A stretch of 64,000 bases of DNA from Sphingobacterium griseoflavum (GTDB taxonomy: Bacteria; Bacteroidota; Bacteroidia; Sphingobacteriales; Sphingobacteriaceae). The stretch spans positions 241,406 to 305,405 of the forward strand of contig NZ_BNAF01000006.1 of assembly GCF_014653155.1 (NCBI RefSeq), read 5' to 3'. The notes beneath the pieces are model-generated. The model saw nothing but the letters and a program-made list of their open reading frames with translations. It searched no databases and was not told where the DNA came from. Of the stretch, positions 44,146 to 53,520 are shown piece by piece (positions within the stretch are counted from its first letter, which is position 1; every line of letters begins with the position of its first letter). The translations under genes and the position numbers were made by a program.

Positions 44146-45526
44146 AATCTGCGCGTTTCAATCCAAACTTTTCTATTTTATGGTATAAATGGCTACGCTG
44201 TATACCAATCTCATCAGCCGTCTTGGAAACATTCCAAGCGTTTTTGTCCAGCTTAAAATTAATGTATTCCTTTTCCGCGTGATCCTTAAAGTCCTGAAAA
44301 GACTCAAAACGGTCAAAATTAAAGACGTTTCCGTTTTTTATTTCCTGTTGTGGCATGCTAACATGACTACCGGATGGATTTGCATAGAGGTTGACATCGC
44401 GATCGGTGATTTTTTTATCACTGAGGATAACCAATCTTTCAATCATATTGCGTAACTCCCGAATATTTCCTGTCCACGGCAACGCCTGAAGCGCTTGCAT
44501 GGCAGATCCCGTAATTTCCTTTGTCGGAATATTGTAGTCTCCGCATATTTCTTCGCAAAAGCTTGTTGCAATAATGGGGATGTCGTCCGAGCGTTCATTT
44601 AACGAGGGAACATGAATCAAGATGACGCTAAGGCGGTGGTAAAGGTCCATCCGGAAATTTCCCGCATCAATCTCTTTCAACAGATCTTTATTTGTTGCAG
44701 CTATGACACGGACATTCACATCGATTTCCTTTTCGCCCCCCACCCGTGTGATCTTGCTTTCCTGTAACGCACGTAAAACCTTTGCCTGGGCTGACAAACT
44801 CATGTCCCCGATTTCATCCAAAAATAGGGTGCCATTATTCGCTTGTTCAAATTTACCGATACGTTGTTTTACCGCGGAGGTAAAGGAGCCTTTCTCGTGA
44901 CCGAAGAGCTCGGACTCGATAAGCTCTGAAGGAATCGCTGCGCAGTTTACTTCCACCAGCGGCGAACTTGAACGGTTTGATTTCTCGTGCAGCCAACGTG
45001 CAACAAGTTCCTTTCCCGAACCATTCTCACCCGTTACCAACACGCGAGCTTCTGTCGGCGCTACGCGCTCTATCGTTTCCTTTATCAGGCTGATGCCCGA
45101 AGACGCACCCAAAATTTCCTTGGTCTTGGAAACTTTCTTCTTTAAAACTTTCGTCTCCTTAACCAAAGTCCCCTTCTCCAAAGCGTTCCGTACCGTGATC
45201 AACAAGCGGTTTAGATCCAGCGGTTTTTCCAAGAAATCATACGCCCCTCTACGGGCAGCTTCCACGGCGGTCTCAATCGTCCCATGTCCGGAAATCATAA
45301 TGAACGGCGTGTCTGTGATCTCCTGTGACGCGGTTAGCACTTCCATGCCATCCATCTTGTTCATTTTGATATCGCAAAGCACAAGATCGATTTTTTCCTT
45401 CTTCAGCACCTCTAGCCCTTCCTGTCCGTTATCTACATCCAGGACTTTGTAGTCTTCATATTCTAATATATCACGCAGCGAACTTCGTATTGGGCGCTCA
45501 TCGTCGATAATCAGGATTGTTGTCAT
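44144..45526 (-). CDS. Sigma-54-dependent response regulator (NtrC-type), GSFTSA loop
   Basis: The 460-residue activator has a receiver domain with the phosphoacceptor aspartate in LVLCDIKMNKMDG, a linker, an AAA+ domain with Walker A VTGENGSGKELVARW and Walker B GTLFLDEIGDM, and a Fis-type HTH at the end (VSKTADEIGIQRSHLYHKI). The sigma-54 contact loop reads EKGSFTSAVKQ in place of the usual GAFTGA. Regulators of this kind activate sigma-54 promoters; no sensor kinase gene is adjacent here. Target genes are unknown. Confidence 0.93.
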   Translation of the reverse strand: MTTILIIDDERPIRSSLRDILEYEDYKVLDVDNGQEGLEVLKKEKIDLVLCDIKMNKMDGMEVLTASQEITDTPFIMISGHGTIETAVEAARRGAYDFLEKPLDLNRLLITVRNALEKGTLVKETKVLKKKVSKTKEILGASSGISLIKETIERVAPTEARVLVTGENGSGKELVARWLHEKSNRSSSPLVEVNCAAIPSELIESELFGHEKGSFTSAVKQRIGKFEQANNGTLFLDEIGDMSLSAQAKVLRALQESKITRVGGEKEIDVNVRVIAATNKDLLKEIDAGNFRMDLYHRLSVILIHVPSLNERSDDIPIIATSFCEEICGDYNIPTKEITGSAMQALQALPWTGNIRELRNMIERLVILSDKKITDRDVNLYANPSGSHVSMPQQEIKNGNVFNFDRFESFQDFKDHAEKEYINFKLDKNAWNVSKTADEIGIQRSHLYHKIEKFGLKRAD

Positions 45527-45582
45527 ATATTTTTCTCTTGGTAACAGTCAAACAAAATAGTGAATAAAGGGACAATTTACAA

Positions 45583-45968
45583 AAAAGAAGCAAACCTTGT
45601 AAGCCGGGTTCTGTATCCTTCGCAGGATTTCTATCATTTATCTAGGCCTGTATTTGCACACAGGCTCCATCAACCTACCCATTGCGAACAGCACCGAAGC
45701 GCCAGAAGACGAGCAGCCTTCGATTTCCGCAACCTATTTGGTTTTTCAACACACGAGGTTTACCGCAATGCATGTCGCCATACAAGACCGTGAGCTCTTA
45801 CCTCACGTTTTCACCCTTACTCCTCTTTACAAAGAGCGGTATATTTTCTGTGGCACTTTCTGTCTCCCGAAGTTCGGGAGCCTTCCGGTTAGGAAGCGTG
45901 TCGCTCTACGTTGCCCGGACTTTCCTCTCTCCTAATAATTAGGACAGCGATAGAACCAGTTTGCTTCT
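45583..45968 (-). ncRNA. rnpB: RNase P RNA (class A)
   Basis: On the minus strand the 5' part GAGAGGAAAGTCCGGGC and the 3' part ACAGAACCCGGCTTACAAGG are the universally conserved blocks of bacterial RNase P RNA. The ends pair as GCAAAC / GTTTGC, the P1 stem, followed by a T-run (plus-strand A-run at 45581-45586) that acts as the terminator. The length, about 385 bases, is usual. Several protein-like frames in this stretch are artefacts of the RNA gene. Exact ends are approximate. Confidence 0.95.
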
Positions 45969-45972
45969 GCTG

Positions 45973-45980
45973 CAAAGGTA
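45973..45980 (-). promoter_or_regulatory. -7 element of rnpB
   Basis: Read on the minus strand this is TACCTTTG, a perfect TAnnTTTG element, about 6 bases before the probable 5' end of the RNase P RNA. No clear -33 element was found. Confidence 0.6.
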
Positions 45981-46068
45981 ATATTTTTCAGCTTAAAGCC
46001 TACATTAGCTCAAAGATTTATAGCGTTGTGTCCAGTCGCCTAAAGCAAAGAACAAATCGGCCTTTTAA

Positions 46069-47262
46069 TTAAAGATCCTTTGCGATCAAATAACCGGAAG
46101 CCCAAGCCCATTGAAAGTTATACCCACCGAGCCATCCCGTCACATCGACAGCTTCACCACCAAAATAAAGCCCTTTATATTTCTTGCTTTCTAGATTTTT
46201 TGCATGCAATTCATCGGTTGATACGCCGCCACGCATGACTTCCGCCTTGTCATATCCTTTATCACCGGCGGGCTTTACCGGAAAGTGATGTACCGTATCG
46301 GCAACAAGTTTGGCATCTGCTTTACTCAGTGAGGCAATTTTGAGGTCAATGGGAAGAAATTTGCCCAATGCCTCCACCATCTTCCGCGTGAAATAGGGTT
46401 GCAGCAATTGGCTGATCGTCCGTTTCCCTCCAGCGTTGCGCTCTTTTTTGATGAGCTGTTCTATATCTGCCGTCGGCAGCAGATTTATCAAGAAAGATTC
46501 GCCAGCACGCCAATAAGAGGAAATTTGCAGGATCGCTGGCCCGCTAAGTCCCCAATGTGTGAAGAGAATATTTTCTTCAAAAGCGATCTTGTCGTTGTAG
46601 ACACGCGAAAAAACAGCATTCCCAGCCAAAGAGGCGTACCAAGGCGCGTCCTTTCCGGTTATCGTAACAGGAACAAGCGCTGGTGCGGTAGCCACAATCT
46701 GCAGTCCTAATTTCTTTGCCATTCGAATGGCAAAATCAGAAGCTCCTAGTTTGGCAACAGGTAGACCGCCAGATGCAAAAACCACTTTCTTGGCATGCAC
46801 CATCTTTTGTTTTCCTGCCTTTACAACCGCTACAGCATAGCCATCATCGACGGGCGAAACGGACACAACCTCTGTATTCAACCATACATCCTGTCCGGTT
46901 TCATACATCAGTTTGGTAAAAACAGCAACGATATCTTTCGCCTTGTTGGATTTCGGAAACAGCTGTCCTAGCGTCTTCTCCTCGCCCGTTATCTGCCCAT
47001 GCTGTTTAAAAAAGTCCATGGTATCATCCACGGTCCATTGCGCAAAGGCTGAACGAAGGAAAGCGGGGTTCTCTGATATGAAATTTTCAATATCGGTATG
47101 TAGATTGGTGTAGTTGCAACGTCCACCACCGGAAATTAAGATCTTCGCTCCGACCTTATCATTTTTCTCCAATACCAATGTCCGCTTGCCAAGAAGGCCG
47201 GCTTGCGTAGCACACATCAACCCACAGGCACCACCTCCTATCACCAGCGCATCATACTCCAT
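46069..47262 (-). CDS. HI0933-like NAD(P)/FAD-dependent oxidoreductase (YhiN/aminoacetone oxidase family)
   Basis: The 397-residue flavoprotein starts MEYDALVIGGGACGLMCATQ, the FAD fold, and contains ILISGGGRCNYTN, the HI0933 signature, and GLSGPAILQISSYWRAG. The C-terminal GGEAVDVTGWLGGYNFQWAW is also conserved in the family. The reaction is unknown. It directly follows the Gfo/Idh/MocA gene with no gap, so both belong to an operon that starts with argS. Confidence 0.92.
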   Translation of the reverse strand: MEYDALVIGGGACGLMCATQAGLLGKRTLVLEKNDKVGAKILISGGGRCNYTNLHTDIENFISENPAFLRSAFAQWTVDDTMDFFKQHGQITGEEKTLGQLFPKSNKAKDIVAVFTKLMYETGQDVWLNTEVVSVSPVDDGYAVAVVKAGKQKMVHAKKVVFASGGLPVAKLGASDFAIRMAKKLGLQIVATAPALVPVTITGKDAPWYASLAGNAVFSRVYNDKIAFEENILFTHWGLSGPAILQISSYWRAGESFLINLLPTADIEQLIKKERNAGGKRTISQLLQPYFTRKMVEALGKFLPIDLKIASLSKADAKLVADTVHHFPVKPAGDKGYDKAEVMRGGVSTDELHAKNLESKKYKGLYFGGEAVDVTGWLGGYNFQWAWASGYLIAKDL

Positions 47263-48339
47263 CTAGTAAGCTTTTAGTTCACCCTTAAGGGAAATGGCGC
47301 GCTTCTCTTGCCACGATTGTTCTGCTGCTTCAAGCAGTCGGATTACGTCACGCGCTTGCGCTGCCGTTATGCGAAGACTATCTTGCCCTCGCAGGGCATC
47401 TACCACATTTTGATAGAAATCTGGCCCGCTACCGCGTTCACTCGCGACGGTTTCATTGCTGTCCTGTCCATCTTTCCATACAGCCAATCTACCATAGGTT
47501 TCCGGGCTCTCTAGCCCCCAGTCGCCATGCTCGTGCGGGAATACACCGGCGCGCAACAGTTCTTCCTGCGGGTCTGTACCAGGTTTCACAAATGAGCCGT
47601 TCCAACCATATAAAGCGTAGCGCGCCGTAGGCTCTTTCGCTAACATCTGCCCTTTCAAAGAGACTTTCAGCTTCGGATAACTTAGTATAAATTCAAAATC
47701 GTCAACCGCTTTAGCACCTTGACGTTGTTGGCGAAGGTCGGCAAAGATCCAATCCGGAGCACCGAAAAGTTGGAGTGCCTGATCCAATAGATGGGCACCT
47801 AGATCATAGTGTATGCCCGAGCCAGGTAAATTTTCCTCTCGCCAAGCACCTACGCGCAGGAAGTTACGAAAACGGTCATACCGCGCCTCATAATTAACGA
47901 TCGGGCCCAATACTTGCGAATCAATAACCTTTCTTACGGTTTTAAAATCCGAATGGAAACGAGCGTTGTGATGCACCGTTAGTAAAAGGTCATTTTTCTG
48001 CGCTAGGGCAATCAATTCATCGGCTTCAGCAGTGGTATTGGTAAATGGCTTTTCGACCACCACATGCTTGCCTTCCGCTAACGCCTGTTTCGCCAACTGA
48101 TAGTGTACATCGTTCGATGTAGCCACCACCACAAGGTCTACCAGATCATCGTTGATGATGTCATCTACGCTTTCCACAGCCATAGCTTGTGGGTAGCGTT
48201 CATGCAAGAGCGCTTTTTGTTCAGCTTTTCTCGCGGTAACCTTATAGAGCTCCAAACCGGGATTTCCGATGATGAACGGTGCATGGAACACTTGACCGCC
48301 AATGGAAAAACCGATAAGCCCAACTTTATATTTCTTCAT
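47263..48339 (-). CDS. Gfo/Idh/MocA-family oxidoreductase
   Basis: The 358-residue NAD(P)-binding protein starts VGLIGFSIGGQVFHAPFI and has VVEKPFTNTTAEADELI, the conserved lysine-proline region. The C-terminal half is the alpha/beta substrate domain (GSGIHYDLGAHLLDQ). It is likely a sugar or inositol dehydrogenase-like enzyme; substrate unknown. It is separated from argS by one base and from the flavoprotein by none. Confidence 0.92.
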   Translation of the reverse strand: MKKYKVGLIGFSIGGQVFHAPFIIGNPGLELYKVTARKAEQKALLHERYPQAMAVESVDDIINDDLVDLVVVATSNDVHYQLAKQALAEGKHVVVEKPFTNTTAEADELIALAQKNDLLLTVHHNARFHSDFKTVRKVIDSQVLGPIVNYEARYDRFRNFLRVGAWREENLPGSGIHYDLGAHLLDQALQLFGAPDWIFADLRQQRQGAKAVDDFEFILSYPKLKVSLKGQMLAKEPTARYALYGWNGSFVKPGTDPQEELLRAGVFPHEHGDWGLESPETYGRLAVWKDGQDSNETVASERGSGPDFYQNVVDALRGQDSLRITAAQARDVIRLLEAAEQSWQEKRAISLKGELKAY

Positions 48340-48340
48340 A

Positions 48341-50125
48341 TTACATTCTTTCTGGAACCTGGATACCTAACAAACGCATGCATTCCGCAATGATCTTTGC
48401 TGCCACGGCTGATAAATGTAAGCGAAACGTTTTGACAGCTGTATCTTCGGCCTTCAGGATCGATTCTTCGTGATAAAATTTATTGTAGAGCTTCGCAATT
48501 TCGTAAGCATAATTTGCCAATTGTGCCGGAGAAAACTCTTTGGCCGAAGCTTCCAACACCTGGGGGTAGCTGCTCAATCCCTGTATAAGGTCCTGCTCGT
48601 AGGAAGAAAGTGATGCGGGGCTTGCGGGAGCGTGGCTGATGTCAAAATCAGCCTTGCGTAATACGGATTTTATTCGTGCGTGCGTATATTGAATAAAAGG
48701 TCCTGTATGGCCTTGGAAATCCACCGATTCAGCAGGATCAAACAACAGACGCTTTTTTGGATCCACTTTTAATAGGAAATACTTTAACGCCCCCATACCT
48801 ATTGTATCGTAAAGCATTGTTTTTTCGTCTTCGGATAAGCCTTCCGTTTTTCCTAACTCCTCGGTACGGGCTTTTGCCGTCTCGATCATTTCGCCCATGA
48901 GGTCATCTGCATCCACCACGGTTCCTTCGCGCGACTTCATTTTTCCGGAGGGAAGATCCACCATCCCATACGATAAGTGAAACAACCCATTAGCCCACGA
49001 TTTTCCAAGCTTTTTCAGAATGAGGAACAACACCTTGAAATGATAGTCTTGCTCATTGCCCACCACATAAATAGACTCGTCCATTTGAAACTCATCATAT
49101 TTAAGCTGTGCTGTTCCTAAATCTTGGGTGATGTAAACGGATGTACCGTCGCCACGCAGCACCAGCTTTTCGTCCAAACCCTCTTCCGTCAAGTCAATCC
49201 ATACCGAGTTGTCTTCTTTTTGGAAGAACACACCGCTCTCCAGCCCCTCTTGGATAATGTCTTTGCCCAACAGGTAAGTATTCGATTCGTAATAAAATTT
49301 GTCAAAATCTACACCGAGTTGTTTGTATGTTTTTTCAAAACCTTGATACACCCATCCGTTCATCGTTCGCCAAAGGTTCATCACCTCTTCATCTGCCGCC
49401 TCCCATTTTTGAAGCATAAGCTGTGCTTCTTTGATCAATGGCGCATTTTTCTTTGCTTCCTCTTCTGTCTGCCCTTCCGATTTCAAGGCGTCGATCTCCT
49501 CTTTATATGCCTTGTCAAAGATGACGTAATACTTCCCAACCAGATGGTCTCCCTTCAAGCCGGTGGATGTCGGTGTTTCACCATGGCCAAATCGCTGCCA
49601 GGCGAGCATAGATTTACAGATGTGTATGCCACGGTCGTTGACCAAGTTTGCTTTAACGACCTCATATCCATAGGCTTTCAGAATTTCCGCAATTGAAAAA
49701 CCGAGCAAGTTGTTGCGGATATGCCCCAAATGCAACGGTTTGTTGGTATTCGGCGAGCTATATTCCACCATGAGTCTTTTTCCGTTGGCGGGAAATGTGC
49801 CAAAATTTGGATTGACCAAGTCGCTGTTGACCAAGTCTATCCAAAACGTATCTGACAAGCTTATATTTAAAAAACCTTTGATTACATTGAAAGCAGAAAT
49901 TTCTTCCACATGCTCCTGCAACCAAGCGCCGACTTCCTGACCGGTCTGCTCTGGCGATTTCTTTGAAAAGCGTGTTACCGGGAAAACAACTACCGTGATA
50001 TGTCCGTCAAACTCTTTTCGTGTTTCCTGAAGCGTTACCTGTGTCTCGGGAAGCGATGCGCCGTAAAGAGCTTGAACGGCCTGAATGGTTTGTGTTATTA
50101 ATGTGTTTTGGATTGAATGAGCCAT
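48341..50125 (-). CDS. argS: Arginyl-tRNA synthetase
   Basis: The 594-residue class I enzyme charges tRNA-Arg. The HIGH-like motif is NKPLHLGHIRNN, the KMSKS-like site is GKMKSREGTV, and the C-terminal DALR anticodon domain ends with ECMRLLGIQVPERM. The start at 50125 (MAHSIQNTLI) is preferred over an extension from 50149. It is the promoter-proximal gene of the argS - oxidoreductase - flavoprotein operon. Confidence 0.98.
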   Translation of the reverse strand: MAHSIQNTLITQTIQAVQALYGASLPETQVTLQETRKEFDGHITVVVFPVTRFSKKSPEQTGQEVGAWLQEHVEEISAFNVIKGFLNISLSDTFWIDLVNSDLVNPNFGTFPANGKRLMVEYSSPNTNKPLHLGHIRNNLLGFSIAEILKAYGYEVVKANLVNDRGIHICKSMLAWQRFGHGETPTSTGLKGDHLVGKYYVIFDKAYKEEIDALKSEGQTEEEAKKNAPLIKEAQLMLQKWEAADEEVMNLWRTMNGWVYQGFEKTYKQLGVDFDKFYYESNTYLLGKDIIQEGLESGVFFQKEDNSVWIDLTEEGLDEKLVLRGDGTSVYITQDLGTAQLKYDEFQMDESIYVVGNEQDYHFKVLFLILKKLGKSWANGLFHLSYGMVDLPSGKMKSREGTVVDADDLMGEMIETAKARTEELGKTEGLSEDEKTMLYDTIGMGALKYFLLKVDPKKRLLFDPAESVDFQGHTGPFIQYTHARIKSVLRKADFDISHAPASPASLSSYEQDLIQGLSSYPQVLEASAKEFSPAQLANYAYEIAKLYNKFYHEESILKAEDTAVKTFRLHLSAVAAKIIAECMRLLGIQVPERM

Positions 50126-50210
50126 GTAATTATTTCGTAATATTTGCAACTTTCTGATAATGAATAGTAAAAATATCGAGCCCTATAGCAAGGTATTCAT
50201 ATCGAAAGTC

Positions 50211-50218
50211 TATCTTTG
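50211..50218 (+). promoter_or_regulatory. Candidate -7 element of arginine decarboxylase gene
   Basis: TATCTTTG matches TAnnTTTG and lies 16 bases before the ATG at 50235, which would give an mRNA with a very short leader. No -33 element is clear. Confidence 0.35.
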
Positions 50219-50234
50219 CCAAAAATAATAAAAA

Positions 50235-51626
50235 ATGCAGAGCTATCAGGAATTTCTTGACTTAAGTGTTGGTTTTCCACAAGACGGATTCGAGATAATC
50301 GATGACGAATTGTACTTCCACGATTTGAATTTGATGGAAATGATAGAGACGTACGGCACGCCCTTGCGTTTTACCTATTTACCCATTGTCAGTAAAAAGA
50401 TCCAACAAGCGAAGATCCTGTTTCAAACAGCGATTTTGAAACATAATTACCGTGGATCTTATAAATATTGCTATTGTACAAAGTCATCACATTTCAAGCA
50501 CATCGTTGAAGAAGCTTTGAAAAACGACATCCATTTAGAGACGTCTTCGGCTTTTGATATGCCCATGATTGATTCTTTGGAGAGACAAGGCACCGTGACC
50601 AAAGATATCACCGTTATCTGCAACGGGTTTAAAACCTACCAATACAAGCAATACATTATCGATATGATCCACGACGGGTATACGAATATCATACCTGTAC
50701 TGGACAACAAGGAAGAATTTAACCTGTATGATGATGAGATCGAATTGGAAGCACCTTGCGCGTTGGGTATCCGCATCGCCTCGGAAGAACAACCTGACTC
50801 GCAGTTTTATACCTCGCGTCTAGGTATTCGCCAAGAAGATGTGATCGACTTTTACAACAATAAAATCGTTGACAATCCAAACTTCAAGGTTAAACTGCTG
50901 CATTTCTTCATCAACTCTGGTATTTCGGATACGCCCTATTATTGGAATGAGCTGGAGAAATACGTGACCTTATACTGTAAGTTCAAGAAGATAAACCCCG
51001 ACTTGGACACCCTCGATATTGGTGGTGGCATGCCCTTCAAAGACTCATTGGTGCACGATTTTGATTACGAATATATGGTAAACGAAATAGTGAACCGGAT
51101 CAAGCAGATATGCGCCCACCATGAGGTAATGGAGCCGGATATCATTACGGAATTTGGGAAATACACCGTTGCTGAAGCATCTGGAATTCTGTACAAAGTA
51201 TTGGGTCGGAAACAGCAAAACGACCGTGAAAAGTGGTTTATGATCGATGGTTCATTTATCACGAATCTTCCCGACGTTTGGGCTTTAAACCAAAAATACA
51301 TCCTGTTACCGATTAACAATTGGGATTCGGAGTATGAGCGCGTCAATTTGGGTGGCATCACCTGTGATGGTCAAGATTATTACAATCAAGAAGCACATAT
51401 GAATTCGGTCTTTATGCCCAAAACGCGTAAAGTACAGTACCTCGGTTTTTTCCATACGGGTGCTTACCAAGATGTACTAAGTGGTTATGGGGGTATACAC
51501 CACTGTTTGTTGCCATCCCCAAAACATGTATTGGTGCGTCGTAATCGGGATGAAACATTTAACTACGAGGTGTTCGGTGAAGAGCAAAACTCGAAACAGG
51601 TGATGAAATTACTAGGGTACCAGTAA
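50235..51626 (+). CDS. speA: Arginine decarboxylase (PLP-dependent, fold-type III)
   Basis: The 463-residue enzyme makes agmatine from arginine, the first step of polyamine synthesis. The PLP-binding lysine lies in YKYCYCTKSSHFKHIVEEA, the glycine-rich phosphate loop is in LDTLDIGGGMPF, and GAYQDVLSGYGGIHHCLLPSP closes the active site. It is shorter than the enterobacterial SpeA (about 630 residues) and matches the Bacteroidota form. An intrinsic terminator follows. Confidence 0.9.
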   Translation: MQSYQEFLDLSVGFPQDGFEIIDDELYFHDLNLMEMIETYGTPLRFTYLPIVSKKIQQAKILFQTAILKHNYRGSYKYCYCTKSSHFKHIVEEALKNDIHLETSSAFDMPMIDSLERQGTVTKDITVICNGFKTYQYKQYIIDMIHDGYTNIIPVLDNKEEFNLYDDEIELEAPCALGIRIASEEQPDSQFYTSRLGIRQEDVIDFYNNKIVDNPNFKVKLLHFFINSGISDTPYYWNELEKYVTLYCKFKKINPDLDTLDIGGGMPFKDSLVHDFDYEYMVNEIVNRIKQICAHHEVMEPDIITEFGKYTVAEASGILYKVLGRKQQNDREKWFMIDGSFITNLPDVWALNQKYILLPINNWDSEYERVNLGGITCDGQDYYNQEAHMNSVFMPKTRKVQYLGFFHTGAYQDVLSGYGGIHHCLLPSPKHVLVRRNRDETFNYEVFGEEQNSKQVMKLLGYQ

Positions 51627-51641
51627 CCTTGCTGGATGATT

Positions 51642-51678
51642 AAAAAAAAAGCGTTTCTATCTCGAAACGCTTTTTTTG
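51642..51678. terminator. Bidirectional intrinsic terminator
   Basis: AAAAAAAGCGTTTC (51644-51657) pairs with GAAACGCTTTTTTT (51664-51677) around a 6-base loop. It ends speA on the plus strand and the fucosidase operon on the minus strand. Confidence 0.93.
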
Positions 51679-51693
51679 TTGATCAAATCCTAA

Positions 51694-53199
51694 TTACATT
51701 TTAGCATCCATTAACCGCTCTGCCCTGCTTTTGGCCGTGCCCAACGTCATCTTGATAACAAATGGTTTATCGGCTTTGAAATCTGCAGGCAACTGTACGT
51801 CATAGTATGTGTTCTTATCCCTGTCCAAGCCCATATCAGCGTGCGTTAGCGTCAGTACAGCGGCATCGCCCAGCAATTTTGCATCCACGGGAACAGCCTC
51901 AGCATCCTTCTGTATCGCAATGCGTATGCGATTGTTTACCGGTCTGTTAAATACCGTGAGGTAAAGCTTTGATTCTTTTTTTGTATAATAACCATATTTG
52001 CTTAACGGCAGATCAATGTACCTTACCCCGTAAACCGCTTCGCTGTTTACCGTCATCCACTCACCTATTTCCTTTGCTAGGCGATCTTCTCCCGGATGCA
52101 TGTTCCCTTGTCCGTCTGGTCCAAAATTCAAGACAAAGTTGCCATTCATCGACACGCAGTGCATCAGCATATCCAAAAGATCGTTGGTATCTTTGATATA
52201 GAGCCCAGACCAGTCTTTCATGTAGCCCCATCCGTTAGGCGGAATGGTCATGACGGCGTCCCAGTCATTTCCATTTAACCAACTGTAGTCTTGCGGGAGC
52301 TTACGCTCCCAGCCCTGCTCATAGTCGCCTAATAAATTGCCGTTGCTATCAAAATGTCTTTTTCCATATTCATCGTTGCGGAACCGTGAGCCGATGATCA
52401 AGCCGGGGTGTTGAGCGCGCAGCTCTTTTTCGAGATTATAGGTAAATTCGGCAGCTTGTACCCAAGATCTGTCCCACGTTCCGTCAAACCAAAAGCCTTT
52501 AATGGATGGGTAATTTTCCAACAGTTCGAGCAATTGATTACGGGTGTAGGCTAGAAAACGAGCAGACTTACGTTTCTCTTCCTCGGTCTTGGGCTCGCTA
52601 CTCATGTAATCGGGATTGTTCCATTCCAAAATCGAGAAATAGAGGTAAACATCAATACCTTCAGCATCATATGCATCCACAATTTCTTTAACAATATCCT
52701 TTTTATAGGGTGTATGGCGAATGTTGTAATCGCTGTACTTTGTGGGCCACATGGCGAAGCCATCATGGTGCTTGGTCGTGAAGATTACATATTTTGCTCC
52801 CATATCCTTCGCTTGCTTTGCCCAGCGCTTCGCATCGAAATCTTTCGGATCAAACTGCTTGTATAGGTTATCATAGGTTTTGGTCCAATCTTTTGGTGCA
52901 CGGGGGCCTCTCCATGAACGTATCCATTCGGAAGCTGCCGCTCCGTTGCGTGCGCTCACCCCTTCCCACTCATTGCCCGGAATTGCGTATATTCCCCAGT
53001 GGATAAACTGCCCTAAACCATAATCCCGAAAGCGTTCCATCGCTTCGTCAGTGCGGTGTGCCGGCGTTATCGGTCCATACTTAATTTCTTTCTTTTCTGT
53101 AATCTTCTCCTTTGGGCCAGACCATTGCGCCCAGGCCGGCAATTTGGCGCTGATGGCGATTAAAAGCATACCAGCGGTACATAATTTTTTCATAGTCAT
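51694..53199 (-). CDS. GH29 alpha-L-fucosidase, secreted
   Basis: The 501-residue enzyme removes alpha-linked L-fucose from glycans. It has a signal peptide (TAGMLLIAISAKLPAWAQ), then the family block RFRDYGLGQFIHWGIYAIPG, TTKHHDGFAMWPTKYSDYN and the nucleophile aspartate in FWFDGTWDRSW. The C-terminal part is a beta-sandwich. It lies after a GH20 remnant and a GH2 gene on the same strand, a typical order for attack on fucosylated host or mucin-type glycans. A small alternative ATG six bases downstream exists. Confidence 0.93.
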   Translation of the reverse strand: MTMKKLCTAGMLLIAISAKLPAWAQWSGPKEKITEKKEIKYGPITPAHRTDEAMERFRDYGLGQFIHWGIYAIPGNEWEGVSARNGAAASEWIRSWRGPRAPKDWTKTYDNLYKQFDPKDFDAKRWAKQAKDMGAKYVIFTTKHHDGFAMWPTKYSDYNIRHTPYKKDIVKEIVDAYDAEGIDVYLYFSILEWNNPDYMSSEPKTEEEKRKSARFLAYTRNQLLELLENYPSIKGFWFDGTWDRSWVQAAEFTYNLEKELRAQHPGLIIGSRFRNDEYGKRHFDSNGNLLGDYEQGWERKLPQDYSWLNGNDWDAVMTIPPNGWGYMKDWSGLYIKDTNDLLDMLMHCVSMNGNFVLNFGPDGQGNMHPGEDRLAKEIGEWMTVNSEAVYGVRYIDLPLSKYGYYTKKESKLYLTVFNRPVNNRIRIAIQKDAEAVPVDAKLLGDAAVLTLTHADMGLDRDKNTYYDVQLPADFKADKPFVIKMTLGTAKSRAERLMDAKM

Positions 53200-53201
53200 T
53201 A

Positions 53202-53520
53202 TTATTCGAGGTTATCCATATTCTTGTTGGTGGCTGTCGATGTTCTCGGCTCTTTATTTTCTGGATCAAAAGGATCGCAATGGTAAAAAGCGCTGAGATC
53301 GTTCATGATAAGCTTATCTAAAAAAAGTGGTCACTGCCTCACCCTTGGCAGTCGTTTCGATAATCAATTCTTGTGATAAAGCAAATAGTCCCTCATGTTT
53401 TTCAACCACGCCAGGCTGCGGGACGACCGCAGCACGTTGTGACCACATAGCATCCATTACAAAGAGCAGAACGGAGAATATACATAAACCCTTGCGCTGC
53501 ATGCTTACATTAATTTCCAT
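53202..53520 (-). pseudogene. GH20 beta-N-acetylhexosaminidase remnant (N-terminal domain only)
   Basis: A 68-residue frame starts at 53520 with a signal-like sequence and RAAVVPQPGVVEKHEGLF, the typical start of the GH20 N-terminal domain, and ends with TTFFR followed by TAA. The end is at a run of seven T: removing one T would continue the frame as TTFLDKLIMNDLSAFYHCD through to a TAA at 53202-53204. Even so, the catalytic barrel is missing, so the gene is a deleted remnant with a possible homopolymer frameshift. It overlaps the upstream GH2 gene's end by 16 bases, as in an operon. Confidence 0.6.

Noticed and set aside
45654..45942. Overlapping plus-strand reading frames of up to 93 residues
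   Set aside because: They lie wholly inside the RNase P RNA gene, and their sequence follows the conserved RNA.
53202..53520. The GH20 fragment as an intact gene broken only by a sequencing error in the seven-T run
   Set aside because: Correcting the run by one base gives only about 100 residues; the catalytic barrel is still absent before the fucosidase gene.
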